Of a stretch of 64,000 bases of DNA, positions 9,991 to 20,210 are shown in pieces. The notes under the pieces are model-generated. The model made no database searches, had not been told where the DNA came from, and was given only the letters and a program-made list of their open reading frames with translations. The number at the start of each line of letters is the position of its first letter. Within the stretch, counting starts at the first letter, position 1. This stretch comes from Farysia itapuensis (taxonomy: Eukaryota > Basidiomycota > Ustilaginomycetes > Ustilaginales > Ustilaginaceae), in the NCBI GenBank assembly GCA_023212645.1, contig JALBYC010000003.1, forward strand, positions 372,001-436,000, written 5' to 3'. The translations under genes and the position numbers were made by a program.

Positions 9991-11365
9991 GCGTCGAGCT
10001 CGACGTTGGCCTCGGACGCAGCGCTTGCGGCGCCGCAATCCCGCGTGTTTAATTCTCGGCGGCATCGGTAGAGCGTTGGAGACTCTTAATCCCTTCAACG
10101 TTCTTGCATCCTATGATCAGGGTTTCCAGCCAGACGCGCACGGGGCACGCGCCTGAATGAATGGCATGCATTGAACCCGACCGACACAACCGGTCGACTG
10201 TAAAGTATGAAACCTGTCTCGCAACGATGAATGGAATTTTGCCGCTAATCATGCTGCTGCCGCTTGAGTCGCTGCTGACCAAGCTTTTGGTGCTCGTCCT
10301 GGAATTCAGAATCACTCGCATGACTCTCGGCGCTCTGGTGGCTAAGCGTTCAGCAGCTTCCAAAGTCCCGACAAGGCGAAAGAGCAAAGAGGCCGACAAG
10401 CGCCAGCCGACGGACCGGCACTGAAGTGCGGATGCTCTTGTGAGTCGTCCATCCGAAGCGAATCTCGGGCCGTGAAATGTCAATCGATTCTGTCCAGGAC
10501 GTCGAATCATGGCGGAAAGACGTATGTCCTCTTTTTGATGCTGGTGATCTTGGACCGCGCACGGACTGCTTGCGCGGAAGAGACAAGTCAGGACTTACCA
10601 CAACTTTGAAGTCTGCACGCGTGACGATATGTGAATTGCTGATAGGTGCTTCTGGTTGAAAATTGTTGTGATTGCAAGTGTCTTGCGCTGTCGCATGCCA
10701 AATATGTGGGTGGAAAGAGGACGATAGCGCAGGGCTATCTGACCAGCATTTGTGAAGCTCGTCGCACCAAGTTCGCAGCTGCTCAAATGGAGAGGAGCGT
10801 TCAGTATGCTTGGTCAACTACTGCCGTGAGTCGCAGAGAAGCAAGTGCTTCCTGATCATGCAGACGCAGAATGCAAGTCGAAACCAAAAGTGTAAGAGCC
10901 AGAGAATGACCGCCCAACCTAGCGGGGAGAAAACCCCCCTCGGAGGGGTGGTAAAGTGAAGTCTGCTCTAAAGTCCGTTTCCCAGCTTGGTTACTAAGCA
11001 AGCCACCCAGCCCTCCGCTCCCCTTGCGAGGTTGAAAGGACTGGAATTTGATAGAGAGGTGGTCTTGGGTGTTGCTGTAGGCCCGGCATGAAAATGTGTT
11101 TTCGTTTGTGTAATCAAATAGCGAAAAGACATCGATTAATGGGCCTTGTGGGGTTGGGGGAAAGGAGGGGAAAAGAGGGAGAGGAGGGTCATCGCAGAGG
11201 AGTGAAGGAGCATCGAGACGAACACGAAAGAGACAAGCGTCAGTAGCAGCCACAGGCAAGAGATGGACCAAAAGCTTCTTGGTATAAATGGAGCGATCTC
11301 GAAGAAAATCGTTGGTCGTAACAGAGTAACATGCGAGGAGTTGCCCACGAGACGACATGCGTGGT
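9991..11365. other. Gene-free stretch between transposon block and phosphatase
   Basis: About 1.4 kb without a supported gene. Short open frames exist on the minus strand (10049-10510, 10350-10817, 10801-11541), but none has a recognisable domain, and the last overlaps the phosphatase 3' end in another frame. Splice-like signals occur near 10600 (minus-strand GTAAGT at 10599-10594), so a small spliced or noncoding gene cannot be excluded. The part nearest 11365 should contain the phosphatase 3' UTR. Confidence 0.4.
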
Positions 11366-12862
11366 TTACTTGGAAGATCGGGCACCCTGTCCGACAGCGC
11401 ACTGCTGTTCCCATGTCCAGCCTTGCGGATGTTGAAGCGATTTGGCAATGTCCATGAAAGCTTCGAGCGTGCACAATTCGGGACGGCCCTCGTAGTGCTT
11501 GCCTTTAGGCGCACATGCTGGAAGCTGCATGTCACGGTCACCGTAGCGCAAACGCACGTAATGCGGCTCGGCCGGCTGGCTACTTACAAGACTGCGCATC
11601 TTGCCAAAGAGGGAAGAAGTCGACGCGTCGCGGAACAGCTCGAGACCGACCGAAGAGGTGAACACGGGCCACTTGCCGTCAAAGCAGTCCAACGTGTTGA
11701 GCAGTCCAGCGAGAGCGGTGTCGTGCGTGGCATAGACGGCGAACTTGAGTGGATCCTTGTCGCCCTTTTCGGCACGAGAATGGATCTTGTCTGCCAACTC
11801 GTTGACAAGTCGACCCATGGCCAGACGTCTGAACTCGGACCGCTTTTCGAGATCGGGACTGATGTAGCCCGAGAACCATTCTGCGACGATGGCGTCTTCG
11901 ATAAGGTTGTGTGTTTTGGGTTCAGACAGAGCGTCAGGGATAGGGAAGCCGTGAGCCTGGGCAGCTTTGATGGTGTCGAGAAGGCCGTTGAGACGGGGGT
12001 GTCCGTCGATGCGTGGTTTGGCGCCAGTGATGGGCTCGACGATGGAGTCGAGCGACTCGAGCTCAGGATTGAGAGCGCGAGCTGCAGCATCAGCAAAGGC
12101 CTTATCTAGGGTTCGCAAACGGTTGCATCCAAACGTGTTGGGCAAAAGATTCTCGTCGGTGCCGTTGCGCACAAGCACTTTGGGCACAAACTGACCGGGA
12201 GTACCAGGCGGGTCGTTGCAGGCATGTAGACCACGGATGACTTGTTCAAGAGTCTCGATAGTTCGACCCATGTTTGTGCTGCGGAAGTATAAGGAGGAAT
12301 GGTCGCGACTTGTGAGCAGCTGTGGCAAAAAGCCAAGCTTGGTGACGTAGAGATCTCGAAGCTCTCGACCGAAACGCAGCGTTGAGAGACGTCCAAGATC
12401 GGTAAGCTCGCCCAACATACACTCGCCCTCTTCGCCGTCGATCCCCATGCCGGTCCTTGCGTTTTCGGTTTCGACACTGCGACGCATGCGCAAGATGCTG
12501 CTGTAAGCGGTGGCTGTTTTGCCGGGGGGTACAAGACCGGTTTGGTACGGAGGTATCGCGTTGTGCTTGCTGGACATGGTGTCGAGGACGCAAGCATCGA
12601 ATTGTCTGCCGGCATGACACAAGTTCCATCGCTCGGGGAAGAGATGTGTAAGTCGGGTCCGGACCGGAGTACGCTCTCCATGACGAACAAGGTAGTGGAC
12701 TTGGCGTAGCTCGAAGCCCTTGGGTGGTGCTTTCCAGCCTAGTCCTGGGCCAGCTGCTCCTGCACCGGCATCGGAAAGGGCAGAGGCCATAGGGACACCG
12801 GCTGTGTAGCGCACTTGAGACGCTGGAGAGGCGCTGGTGCTGGCGGTTTGGGAAGCAGACAT
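11366..12862 (-). CDS. Histidine acid phosphatase (branch 2)
   Basis: A single exon of 498 residues. The catalytic RHGERTPVR motif is at residues 60-68, and the second motif THDTAL (HD proton donor) lies near residue 380, so both halves of the active site are present. Length and layout fit the histidine acid phosphatase/phytase superfamily. The closest impression is the lysophosphatidic acid phosphatase (ACP6) side rather than secreted phytase, but the substrate is inference. No convincing N-terminal signal peptide is seen, so it may act inside the cell. The start is the first ATG of the frame, with a Ser/Ala-rich leader. A GTAAGT occurs inside the frame near 11589, but coding similarity continues through it, so I do not call an intron. 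Confidence 0.85.
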   Translation of the reverse strand: MSASQTASTSASPASQVRYTAGVPMASALSDAGAGAAGPGLGWKAPPKGFELRQVHYLVRHGERTPVRTRLTHLFPERWNLCHAGRQFDACVLDTMSSKHNAIPPYQTGLVPPGKTATAYSSILRMRRSVETENARTGMGIDGEEGECMLGELTDLGRLSTLRFGRELRDLYVTKLGFLPQLLTSRDHSSLYFRSTNMGRTIETLEQVIRGLHACNDPPGTPGQFVPKVLVRNGTDENLLPNTFGCNRLRTLDKAFADAAARALNPELESLDSIVEPITGAKPRIDGHPRLNGLLDTIKAAQAHGFPIPDALSEPKTHNLIEDAIVAEWFSGYISPDLEKRSEFRRLAMGRLVNELADKIHSRAEKGDKDPLKFAVYATHDTALAGLLNTLDCFDGKWPVFTSSVGLELFRDASTSSLFGKMRSLVSSQPAEPHYVRLRYGDRDMQLPACAPKGKHYEGRPELCTLEAFMDIAKSLQHPQGWTWEQQCAVGQGARSSK

Positions 12863-13716
12863 GGTTGCAAAGCCCAGACTGGTATCAGAAGACGATGATA
12901 TAAGGTAAGAGCTGTTCGGCGTCGCAGAGGCAAGGTCCGTGAGGCAATGAGGGGCGAACTATAAGAGACAAGCGTTGACGGCGGTCGAACGGAGGAACGC
13001 GGACCGAAGATCGATGCAGAACAGGGAAGAAGCTGTGCCTAGATATGGGGGAGGGGCTTGAGAATGCAATGGACGTTTCTAACAATACTTGAACATGCGA
13101 AGTGGGGTATGCTGTGCGGACCGGACGGGAGCAGAGAAGAGCAGAAGATGGTATAGGCCAGGGCAGTAGGGTAAAATAGTGAGAAGAAGAAGGCCGATCG
13201 GCGCAGAGGAAAAAGGAGAAATAATTGGATTTTCTCTCCTTTCCCATTATTTTCTTGCGCGTCTCTGCGGAAATTGCAGCAGAGACTCGATCGCCCGTTC
13301 GTGCGTCCGCTCGCGCATCGCATCGCATGCAGAGCGCCATATGCTACATGCAGCGTCAAGGGTTCGGGCGAGCGGCAGTCTTCACCGATGGGAAGCTAGT
13401 CTAGAACCGACATGAACGTGCTTTCATCCCCTTCTTTTGGTCCTGATCGAGTTTTTCCGAAGAGGCGCTAAACGCAGAGAAGAGAGTCTCTGCAGCCGAC
13501 TCGCGTTGCCGCAGATTTTCATGGATTTTTGGCCCTCTGGTAAGGCGATTGACAGCTCCCGTACCGCACTCAGGCACCTTATTTCTTTCGCTCATTTATC
13601 CGTTATACAATCGCGGTGCCTCCAATAGGGACCCTCATCGCTGGATTGGCATGTTTTACAGTATGCTAATGATGAGCCGTAGTGAGACCTAAGACGTAGA
13701 TATCAGCCGAGACTTA
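12863..13716. other. Phosphatase upstream region and 3' flank of next gene
   Basis: This stretch lies upstream of the phosphatase start and downstream of the 1571-residue protein gene, both on the minus strand. Open frames of 63-106 codons are present but carry no recognisable domain. I see no RNA gene or transposon. Confidence 0.5.
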
Positions 13717-16700
13717 TTATGCTTGGATCATGCCCAAGAGCGCAAGAAGCGTCACGACGGCTAGATCGCGATCTTGGCAGTCTGGCTGGAAGTGCAGCTC
13801 CCCCTTGCGTTTGCCTGGAGACACGGCGGCTATCTGTGCCTCGGCTGCCAACTTGCGGGCAGGGATCTCGACAAGGTGAGACGTGCGGGCGTTGGCTACT
13901 GCATTGTTGTGCACCTGGACTACCGAATCGGTCGAGACGGCGGCACGCTGGTTCTGCCACTGCCGTTGCTTCCATGCTGCACTACCCGGAGCACCGACGG
14001 CAGTGCCTGCAGACGCTTGATGTCGAAGCAGCGGTCCACCTCGAATTCCTCGGCGAGGAGCTGCATCCACGCGGATTTGACTTCCCCCGAATGCAGGTGT
14101 CGCTAAAGGAGTGACGGCGGTAGTAACAACCGGTGCTTCAACAGCGTCACTAGGCAGCGGTTTCGGGACGCGTTTGCCTCGGTTCTGAAACAGTCCCAGT
14201 GCGCTGCGCAGTTGCGACTCGGTGGTGTAAGATGCCAGCTCTACGGTCTGAGCACCCACGACTGTATACAGATGCAGATCAAACCCGTTCAGACCAACTG
14301 CATCCGCCTCGCCGGATGACTCGTTTTCGGACGTGAGAGCTCGGGCCTTCCACAACCAAGCACTACCATCGTGTGCGTTGAAGGATGCTTCGAATCCAGT
14401 AGCGTCTTCACGATGCACCCGCAACAACACTCGACGAGTTTCGTCCTCATCGGAAGTCAATGTTGACCCCGTCGTGGCGGACGATTCCTGCCGCCTCGTC
14501 GGTCTGTCGGACGAGCCTGAAGCTTCATGTCCCACGAACGGTGATGGGAACGCCTTGTCGAGATTGAAGACGGGAGTTCCTGGCAGGTGATGGCGTTGAC
14601 GTGTGTCCTGGTCGTTGACCAAGTAGCGTAAGGGCAGGTCGTTGGCCAAGCTGTTTGGCGAAAGCCAGCTTCCAGTCGATGATCGCCGTACAATCTCAAG
14701 CAGCTGATCGGTTCCTGCGCCTGGCAAAGCTGCTCGACGGACGATATAAGAAGTCTTGTCCTCTTTCGAGATGAACAGCTCATCGTCGATCGTATCAGCC
14801 GCTCTAGATGCTTTGGTTGGCGAGGCAGGTGTTCGGCTCAGGTCAACACTGCTTCGCTTCGCCTGTCGGACCGGGCTGTTGTTGCCCACAAAGGAGGCAA
14901 AGACACCACGTGAGACTTCCGACTCGAGCTTGAAAGCTTTCGTTCGGTTCTGACGAGCCTGTTTCTGACGCTTAAGCTCAAGGTAGCCCCCGTCGTTGCA
15001 GGACGATTTGTCCAGATCGCAAACTTTGACCGCCTTCCAAATGAAGGTTGAATCAGCGCCGGCTGCAGTCGTTGTCGTACTGCCCGCATCGACACACAGA
15101 CGAATTTCTTTGCCCTTGTGCTCGACGGATCCGGGAGCAACATTCGCTAGACTTGGAGATCGGATCACGGGCGTCTCAGCAATGACCTCCTCGACAGTTT
15201 GACCGAGTGCGGTCACCGGCTTGGCTTGAACCTTGCTGGTCCGTAAAGAAGAGAAGAAGACGTTGAGCATTTCTGGCTCTTTCGATCGCTGTCCAAGACG
15301 GACAGGGACTTCTGCATCTTCTCCCTCCCAGTCCTTTCCATCGTCGTCCAAGTCAGAGCCCGAATCGAAAAGATCCGATTCATCGTCTTCGTAGTCTCGG
15401 AACGGTTGAGCAGCCGGCACTGGACTGTCGGTATAATCAGTCGGGTCTGTCCAGTTGCCAAGCTCAGGCATCATTGACTTGACCGTACCAACCCCATGCT
15501 GGATGTCGTAGAGCGAGTGTCGGTTCCCGGACAGGTTCAGGCGGACTTGCGCCTCTTCTTCTTCCGGCTTGGGCGAAGCTTCCACCTGTTTGCTAGCGAC
15601 AGTCGGTACGGCGACAGGCGCAGCTTTCTTGCCTGCCTTGCTCTTCAGTTTCTTGTCGGCTTTGGCCTGCTTCTTTGCTTTGGACTTGAGCTGCGCCAAT
15701 TTGGAAGCCGAGGGAGCAGACACTCGTCCCATGCTGGCGACTATAATTGAGCCTGCAGCGAGAGCAGACACTGATCGGCCTGCGTACAGGCTCTGCAACA
15801 CAGTGTTACGCGCGGCAGTGGTGAAGCCGAGATTCGGCTTGAGCGACGAGACAGGTGGTGAAGCCAGTGACTGGCTCGAGACACTTTGAACACGTGCATG
15901 CTTTGGGTGGGGATTGGGAATTTGCTTGCCATTACCGCTGCCGGGCGCGTCGTTGGATCTAGCGTTGGGCAGTGCGGCCTCAGAGACAGCGAAGCGGTTG
16001 CTCTTCCATGGTTTGCCCTGACTCAGCCGTTTGATTGGGTCCTGCTTCTGATTTGAAAACTCGCCCGCTCCTCCGTTGCCGTACGGATGCGTGTTCTGTG
16101 TTGTGGGAACGTCGTTGTGCGAGACAGAGATCCACTCTGCAATCGAGTCGTTATCTTTGGTCGTTCTGCCTTTGTGTGAATCCACGAGCTGTCGAATAGC
16201 CGAAGGACTCGCCGGCTCCTGGCTAAGCACTTTTTCCGTGTCCTCTGAAGGTGGATGATGGAGCGAAGGCATTGATGCCGCGAAGCGATTTTGGCTAGGA
16301 CTGGACACAATCTGCGCTTGTGTCGGTAGATGACGCTTAGTACTGATAACCGGAGACGGCACAGTGATAGCTGTCGATACGTGCGATGTAGGACTGGATC
16401 TTGCATCCCCAGCATTTCGATCGAGCGACATACGCTTGGCTTGTCCGACAGACGCAGACGAGGACGTGACGGAACCTTCGGAAGTCTTTCGCGAATGGTA
16501 CGGCACGACGTTGGAGCGGACCGGTACTCTACCACCCGACATTCTGCGTTGCTGCTGCTGTTCCGTTCGAGTTGACGCAGAGGACTTTGCGCTTTCAGTC
16601 GGAACACTGCTGGCTGCCGAGTGGAGCAGGATGGGTTTGAGTTCGACTGAACGTCTCTGTTCCCCAGACTGACGCTTCAGATCTACCGACGTCCTGTTTG

Positions 16701-18432
16701 GCAGTGGAGTCGGTGCAGCTGCCTCGACGCTGTTGCGGTTGGATGACTTGCTCGGCCCCATCTTGGAGAAGAAGTTGTACGTCTTCGAAGGGCCTTTCGG
16801 CTCGACGGCGCTCGCTGGTTCCCGTGCACTTGTCGCTGGAACGTCGAACACTAGGGCTTTCTTTGTAGCTTTTGGTGTAGCTTCCTCCTCTGCGGCTAGT
16901 GGCTCCTCCGTCACTTTGGGTAGAGCTGGGGCAGGGACGGGCATCGGTGCATTTGCAACAGAGCTGTCCGAGGGCGCAGAAGAGCTGGCACTAGATCGTC
17001 GCTCCGAAGAAACTTCCGATGCGGTGCTGGGGCTTGTGACTACTACCATGGGCATGCCCATACTGAGCACGTCCGGATTGGGCAAGACAATCTGCGTCGT
17101 CGTCTGCTGATGCGCGTTCTTCGCGGCAGCTTTGAGTACGGCCGCGTCAGAGAAGTAGTAATCTAGCGGCGTCGTGGACGGCGTCGAGGGCCAGCTGGAA
17201 TTATCATCATCGTCCACGGTCTCTTCGTCACCATTGTCAGTGGCCTGTGCTGATCCGGTGCTTCGCCGCTTGCGTGGCCGGATGCCGCCGTTGGCGACAC
17301 TTGGACCGTCACTGACATGGCTTGAATCAACCAAGATAGCCGGATAAGTAGGGTTTGGCGAATTTGGAGAGGATGGAGGGAGCTCGATGCGCATATCGCT
17401 TGGCTTCTTCCGCAACCCTGGACCGCTTCCGGACGGAGTGTATGATTCTGGTGCTGGTGACATGCTTGCCTCGTGGTCAGAGATGCTGGAACGTTCGCTG
17501 AGGGGTGGCATCGGCGTAACGCCTGATACACGATTGCGGGGGTATATTGGCGAAGAAGCATTGTCTACTGTCTCCGTGAGGTTTGGGATGTCCAAAGCCT
17601 TCTCTTTGCCCTTTCCGGACGGCGCCATTGGCTCTACTGTTGAAGACACCGAGCTTGCGTCTGATGAAGTGTAGGACCCCGACACGTTTGCCGTATGCTG
17701 AGGCGTTGGTGCGATATCAAAGCCTGCTGACGAGGTGGAAGCGGTGCTAGACGATGACACTTGCTGCGAACGACGCGCTTGAAGATTGCCCTTGGGAGGA
17801 GACGACGGTATTAAGGCGGTAGCGGAGGCGAATGTGGTGCGTGCTGCGGATGGCGACGCAGGTTTGGGAGACCGATTGGCCAGACCGACACCAGCCATCA
17901 TTCTTTTGTGATCTGTGTAGGCGGATGGAGGCAAGACTTTGACTGAAGGCGATTTTCGATAGGTCTGCTTGGGTGGAACGAGAAGTGGTGGTGATGGTCG
18001 ACGCTTGCCGTTGGTCGTCACAGTGTCTGTCTCCGGCTCGCTATCTGAGCTAGCCATGCTGGAATTGAGCTGTCGCTTTGGCAAAACTTGAGGTGGAAGC
18101 TGCTGCTGTGTCAGAGGCAATGTTGGCTGTAGCGTCGGTTCTGGCTCTAGTTGGAATGACAGTGGCGGTAGTGCTGGTGTTGCGGGTGATTGTGGTATCG
18201 GTGTCGGCATCGGTGCAAGGGAGGAGGCTCTGGAAGGGATAGAGGCCGGTGATGGGCCCTTGCCCTTGTTCCAAGCGGCAGCACTGCTCCTAGCATCAAA
18301 TTTGGCAGGCCTGACGACGGGCGCCGGCTGTCCATCTTCGCTGGCAATGACCCATCCTCGCCTACGGTTGCTGTTGGCGGGTACATCTGTGCTTCCTGAA
18401 GCAAGAGCCGCAGCGGCAGGGTGGACGGACAT
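13717..18432 (-). CDS. Large Ser-rich protein of unknown function with ordered C-terminal region
   Basis: One exon, 1571 residues. About the first 1000 are low complexity (Ser, Pro, Thr, Ala) and likely disordered, with a Lys-rich patch around residue 920 (KSKAKKQAKADKKLKSKAGK). An acidic patch follows near 1020-1045. From about residue 1125 the sequence looks folded: FIWKAVKVCDLDKSSC, a basic KRQKQARQNR segment, LLRVHREDATGFEASFNAHD, FDLHLYTVVGAQTVELASYT, and the end LHFQPDCQDRDLAVVTLLAL. Alternating strand-like blocks could fit a tubby-C-terminal-like or PH-like fold, but that is a guess. I do not recognise the gene. Full length and clean coding argue that it is real; it may be a conserved basidiomycete protein. 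Confidence 0.75.
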   Translation of the reverse strand: MSVHPAAAALASGSTDVPANSNRRRGWVIASEDGQPAPVVRPAKFDARSSAAAWNKGKGPSPASIPSRASSLAPMPTPIPQSPATPALPPLSFQLEPEPTLQPTLPLTQQQLPPQVLPKRQLNSSMASSDSEPETDTVTTNGKRRPSPPLLVPPKQTYRKSPSVKVLPPSAYTDHKRMMAGVGLANRSPKPASPSAARTTFASATALIPSSPPKGNLQARRSQQVSSSSTASTSSAGFDIAPTPQHTANVSGSYTSSDASSVSSTVEPMAPSGKGKEKALDIPNLTETVDNASSPIYPRNRVSGVTPMPPLSERSSISDHEASMSPAPESYTPSGSGPGLRKKPSDMRIELPPSSPNSPNPTYPAILVDSSHVSDGPSVANGGIRPRKRRSTGSAQATDNGDEETVDDDDNSSWPSTPSTTPLDYYFSDAAVLKAAAKNAHQQTTTQIVLPNPDVLSMGMPMVVVTSPSTASEVSSERRSSASSSAPSDSSVANAPMPVPAPALPKVTEEPLAAEEEATPKATKKALVFDVPATSAREPASAVEPKGPSKTYNFFSKMGPSKSSNRNSVEAAAPTPLPNRTSVDLKRQSGEQRRSVELKPILLHSAASSVPTESAKSSASTRTEQQQQRRMSGGRVPVRSNVVPYHSRKTSEGSVTSSSASVGQAKRMSLDRNAGDARSSPTSHVSTAITVPSPVISTKRHLPTQAQIVSSPSQNRFAASMPSLHHPPSEDTEKVLSQEPASPSAIRQLVDSHKGRTTKDNDSIAEWISVSHNDVPTTQNTHPYGNGGAGEFSNQKQDPIKRLSQGKPWKSNRFAVSEAALPNARSNDAPGSGNGKQIPNPHPKHARVQSVSSQSLASPPVSSLKPNLGFTTAARNTVLQSLYAGRSVSALAAGSIIVASMGRVSAPSASKLAQLKSKAKKQAKADKKLKSKAGKKAAPVAVPTVASKQVEASPKPEEEEAQVRLNLSGNRHSLYDIQHGVGTVKSMMPELGNWTDPTDYTDSPVPAAQPFRDYEDDESDLFDSGSDLDDDGKDWEGEDAEVPVRLGQRSKEPEMLNVFFSSLRTSKVQAKPVTALGQTVEEVIAETPVIRSPSLANVAPGSVEHKGKEIRLCVDAGSTTTTAAGADSTFIWKAVKVCDLDKSSCNDGGYLELKRQKQARQNRTKAFKLESEVSRGVFASFVGNNSPVRQAKRSSVDLSRTPASPTKASRAADTIDDELFISKEDKTSYIVRRAALPGAGTDQLLEIVRRSSTGSWLSPNSLANDLPLRYLVNDQDTRQRHHLPGTPVFNLDKAFPSPFVGHEASGSSDRPTRRQESSATTGSTLTSDEDETRRVLLRVHREDATGFEASFNAHDGSAWLWKARALTSENESSGEADAVGLNGFDLHLYTVVGAQTVELASYTTESQLRSALGLFQNRGKRVPKPLPSDAVEAPVVTTAVTPLATPAFGGSQIRVDAAPRRGIRGGPLLRHQASAGTAVGAPGSAAWKQRQWQNQRAAVSTDSVVQVHNNAVANARTSHLVEIPARKLAAEAQIAAVSPGKRKGELHFQPDCQDRDLAVVTLLALLGMIQA

Positions 18433-19453
18433 TGTGATGGGCGCCTATGAGTGTGACATCGACATTTGCTGGTAGAGACGGCGCGTCAAATTGCTGTAGG
18501 AGAAGCTTTGCGCGTCGGTAACGGCGAAGGGCGTAAGGACAGTGGCGGGATATGGCAACAAGCGCAAGAATGTGAAGAGATGGTGCAGACTGGGGCTAGA
18601 TATGCTGAGTGAACAGAGTCAGAGAGGGTTTCAAGTGCGAAGAAGGGAGAATTTTGAGGTCAGAGGCGCGAGTCAACAAGAGAGACAACAGGATCTGGCG
18701 GAGAGACGGCGGCGCCAAGCGTCGGAGTACCAAGTGTTGCGGATCGCTACGAAACACGCCCGCCCCTAATGCATCGCTTCCTCGTCTCCCTTCGTACAGG
18801 CACGCCACTCCTACTTCCTATCTATACCTTCTGCGTTCCTGCAATATCTCGCCTGCAAGCGCTTTGGTAGAAAATGTCATTTTTTGCCTCCATCGTGAAT
18901 ATGCACCTGCCTCGGCGTTCTTGTTTGTGCCGGTATATTACACTCCTGCTACTGACTGTACCTTGTGCTCATGTCAGCCCGGCGCACAGGACCAATCTTA
19001 AGTGCTGGCTGGAATCAGATTTGCGATTGCGTCCTCACCCGTCATGTTTGCTGTGACAGCCGGGAGCTAAACTTTGGTACAGTGCAACACCGTGAACAAG
19101 AACAAATGAAAAACAAACAATAATCATGCCAACGCAAATCGGTGGGAAAAGATGCACAGAGTCCCCTCCAGAGATTAGCTCTTCGACTACCCGAGAGTCT
19201 TGACGACTAGTGTCAGCAAGTATACAGTGACTCTTACACGACGTTATGTTCTGTGCGAACGCAGCATACATGGGAAGCAACACAGGCAAAGAGGCAGTCC
19301 GAGTGTTGTTCTCGCTTCCGCGTCAGGGTCACGTGGTGGACGGCACTTCTGGACGCGACACTTTCGCGAATTTTGCATTTTGAGAAAACCGGTCGACGTT
19401 GTTAGACTTGACTCGTTGAGCATAACCTCGCGACCTCGATACCGACGAACAGC
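18433..19453. promoter_or_regulatory. Divergent intergenic region
   Basis: About 1 kb between two divergent starts (the 1571-residue protein and the DUF938 methyltransferase), so it should hold both promoters and 5' leaders. Open frames on both strands (up to 130 codons at 18609-19001) lack domains. No RNA gene is seen. Confidence 0.5.
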
Positions 19454-20200
19454 ATGTCGGGCGTTCCGGGCGATGAGAAGCTCCCCAATTCGTGGTCAGC
19501 TCCAGGATCTGCGCAGAGAAATGCTGGACCCATCGCTGAGGCGCTAACGCCGTATCTGTCGTCTTTCACTGTGCCCAAGCCGGTGATACTCGAGGTGGCT
19601 TCTGGATTTGGACGTCAGATCCGGGCCGTCGCTGCATCAGCTCCTCATTGTGTCTTTCAGCCGTCGGAGCTAGACAAAGACTTGTGCGCAGAAGTGAACA
19701 AATCAACTTCTTCGCTCGAGAACGTGCTGTCAGCGGAGACTCTTGATGTCACGGATCAAAGTGATTGGATGGCACTGGTGCATAATGTCTCTGCTTCGCT
19801 CGACAAGACGGCCACCCCGGGCAGCGACGAAGTCGACGCACTCTTCCACGGCGTGTTGGCATGCAACCTGACCCATATTGCACCATGGAAGGTGACACAG
19901 AATCTGTTCAGCCATCTAGACCCTCGCCTGACCTATATCACTAACAAGGGCCAATGCTCCCTCCTCTCTCCCACTCAGGGTTGGATCGCCCTTTACGGCG
20001 CCTTCAACGAGAATGGCACCTTCACCTCGCCCGGCAACAAGCAATTTGACGCGGACATTCGGGCCAGGAATCCCGAATATGGCCTCCGTGACATACAAAG
20101 TGAGATTCTGCCCCTTGCTCAGACTCACGGTTATCGGCTGGCTCAACGCATTGAAATGCCGGCGGGCAATCTCCTACTCATCTTCACTCTAGAACAGTAA
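19454..20200 (+). CDS. DUF938 family SAM-dependent methyltransferase
   Basis: 248 residues, single exon, ATG at 19454. The N-terminus has the family pattern SAQRNAGPIAEALTPYL followed by the SAM-binding loop VILEVASGFGRQ (about residues 48-59) and FQPSELD, typical of DUF938/UPF0585 (human METTL26 type). The middle CNLTHIAPWK and end IEMPAGNLLLIF also fit. The fold is class I methyltransferase; the natural substrate of this family is not established. Probably soluble and cytosolic, since no targeting signal is seen. It ends 10 bp before the 3' end of the convergent kinase gene, so the two 3' UTRs must overlap. Confidence 0.85.
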   Translation: MSGVPGDEKLPNSWSAPGSAQRNAGPIAEALTPYLSSFTVPKPVILEVASGFGRQIRAVAASAPHCVFQPSELDKDLCAEVNKSTSSLENVLSAETLDVTDQSDWMALVHNVSASLDKTATPGSDEVDALFHGVLACNLTHIAPWKVTQNLFSHLDPRLTYITNKGQCSLLSPTQGWIALYGAFNENGTFTSPGNKQFDADIRARNPEYGLRDIQSEILPLAQTHGYRLAQRIEMPAGNLLLIFTLEQ

Positions 20201-20210
20201 CATAGAGAGA

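Noticed and set aside
10050..10095. tRNA-Lys-like stretch (TCGGTAGAGCGTTGGA...CTCTTAATCC)
   Set aside because: The D-arm and anticodon-loop words resemble tRNA-Lys(CTT), but there are extra bases in the anticodon arm, and no T-arm (GGTTCGAAT box) or acceptor stem follows. At best a decayed remnant.
10929..10950. Strong GC hairpin (CCCCTCGGAGGGG)
   Set aside because: It looks like a terminator stem, but such terminators do not apply to a fungal nuclear gene, and no associated gene or RNA family was recognised.
10801..11541. 246-codon minus-strand open frame overlapping the acid phosphatase end
   Set aside because: The overlapping part is an alternative frame of the phosphatase, and the rest has no domain.
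13401..13595. 64-codon minus-strand open frame (MSERNKVPECGTGAV...)
   Set aside because: Short, no recognised motif, no supporting context; cannot be told from chance.
18609..19001. 130-codon plus-strand open frame in the divergent promoter region
   Set aside because: No domain, composition unlike neighbouring genes, and located where two promoters are expected.
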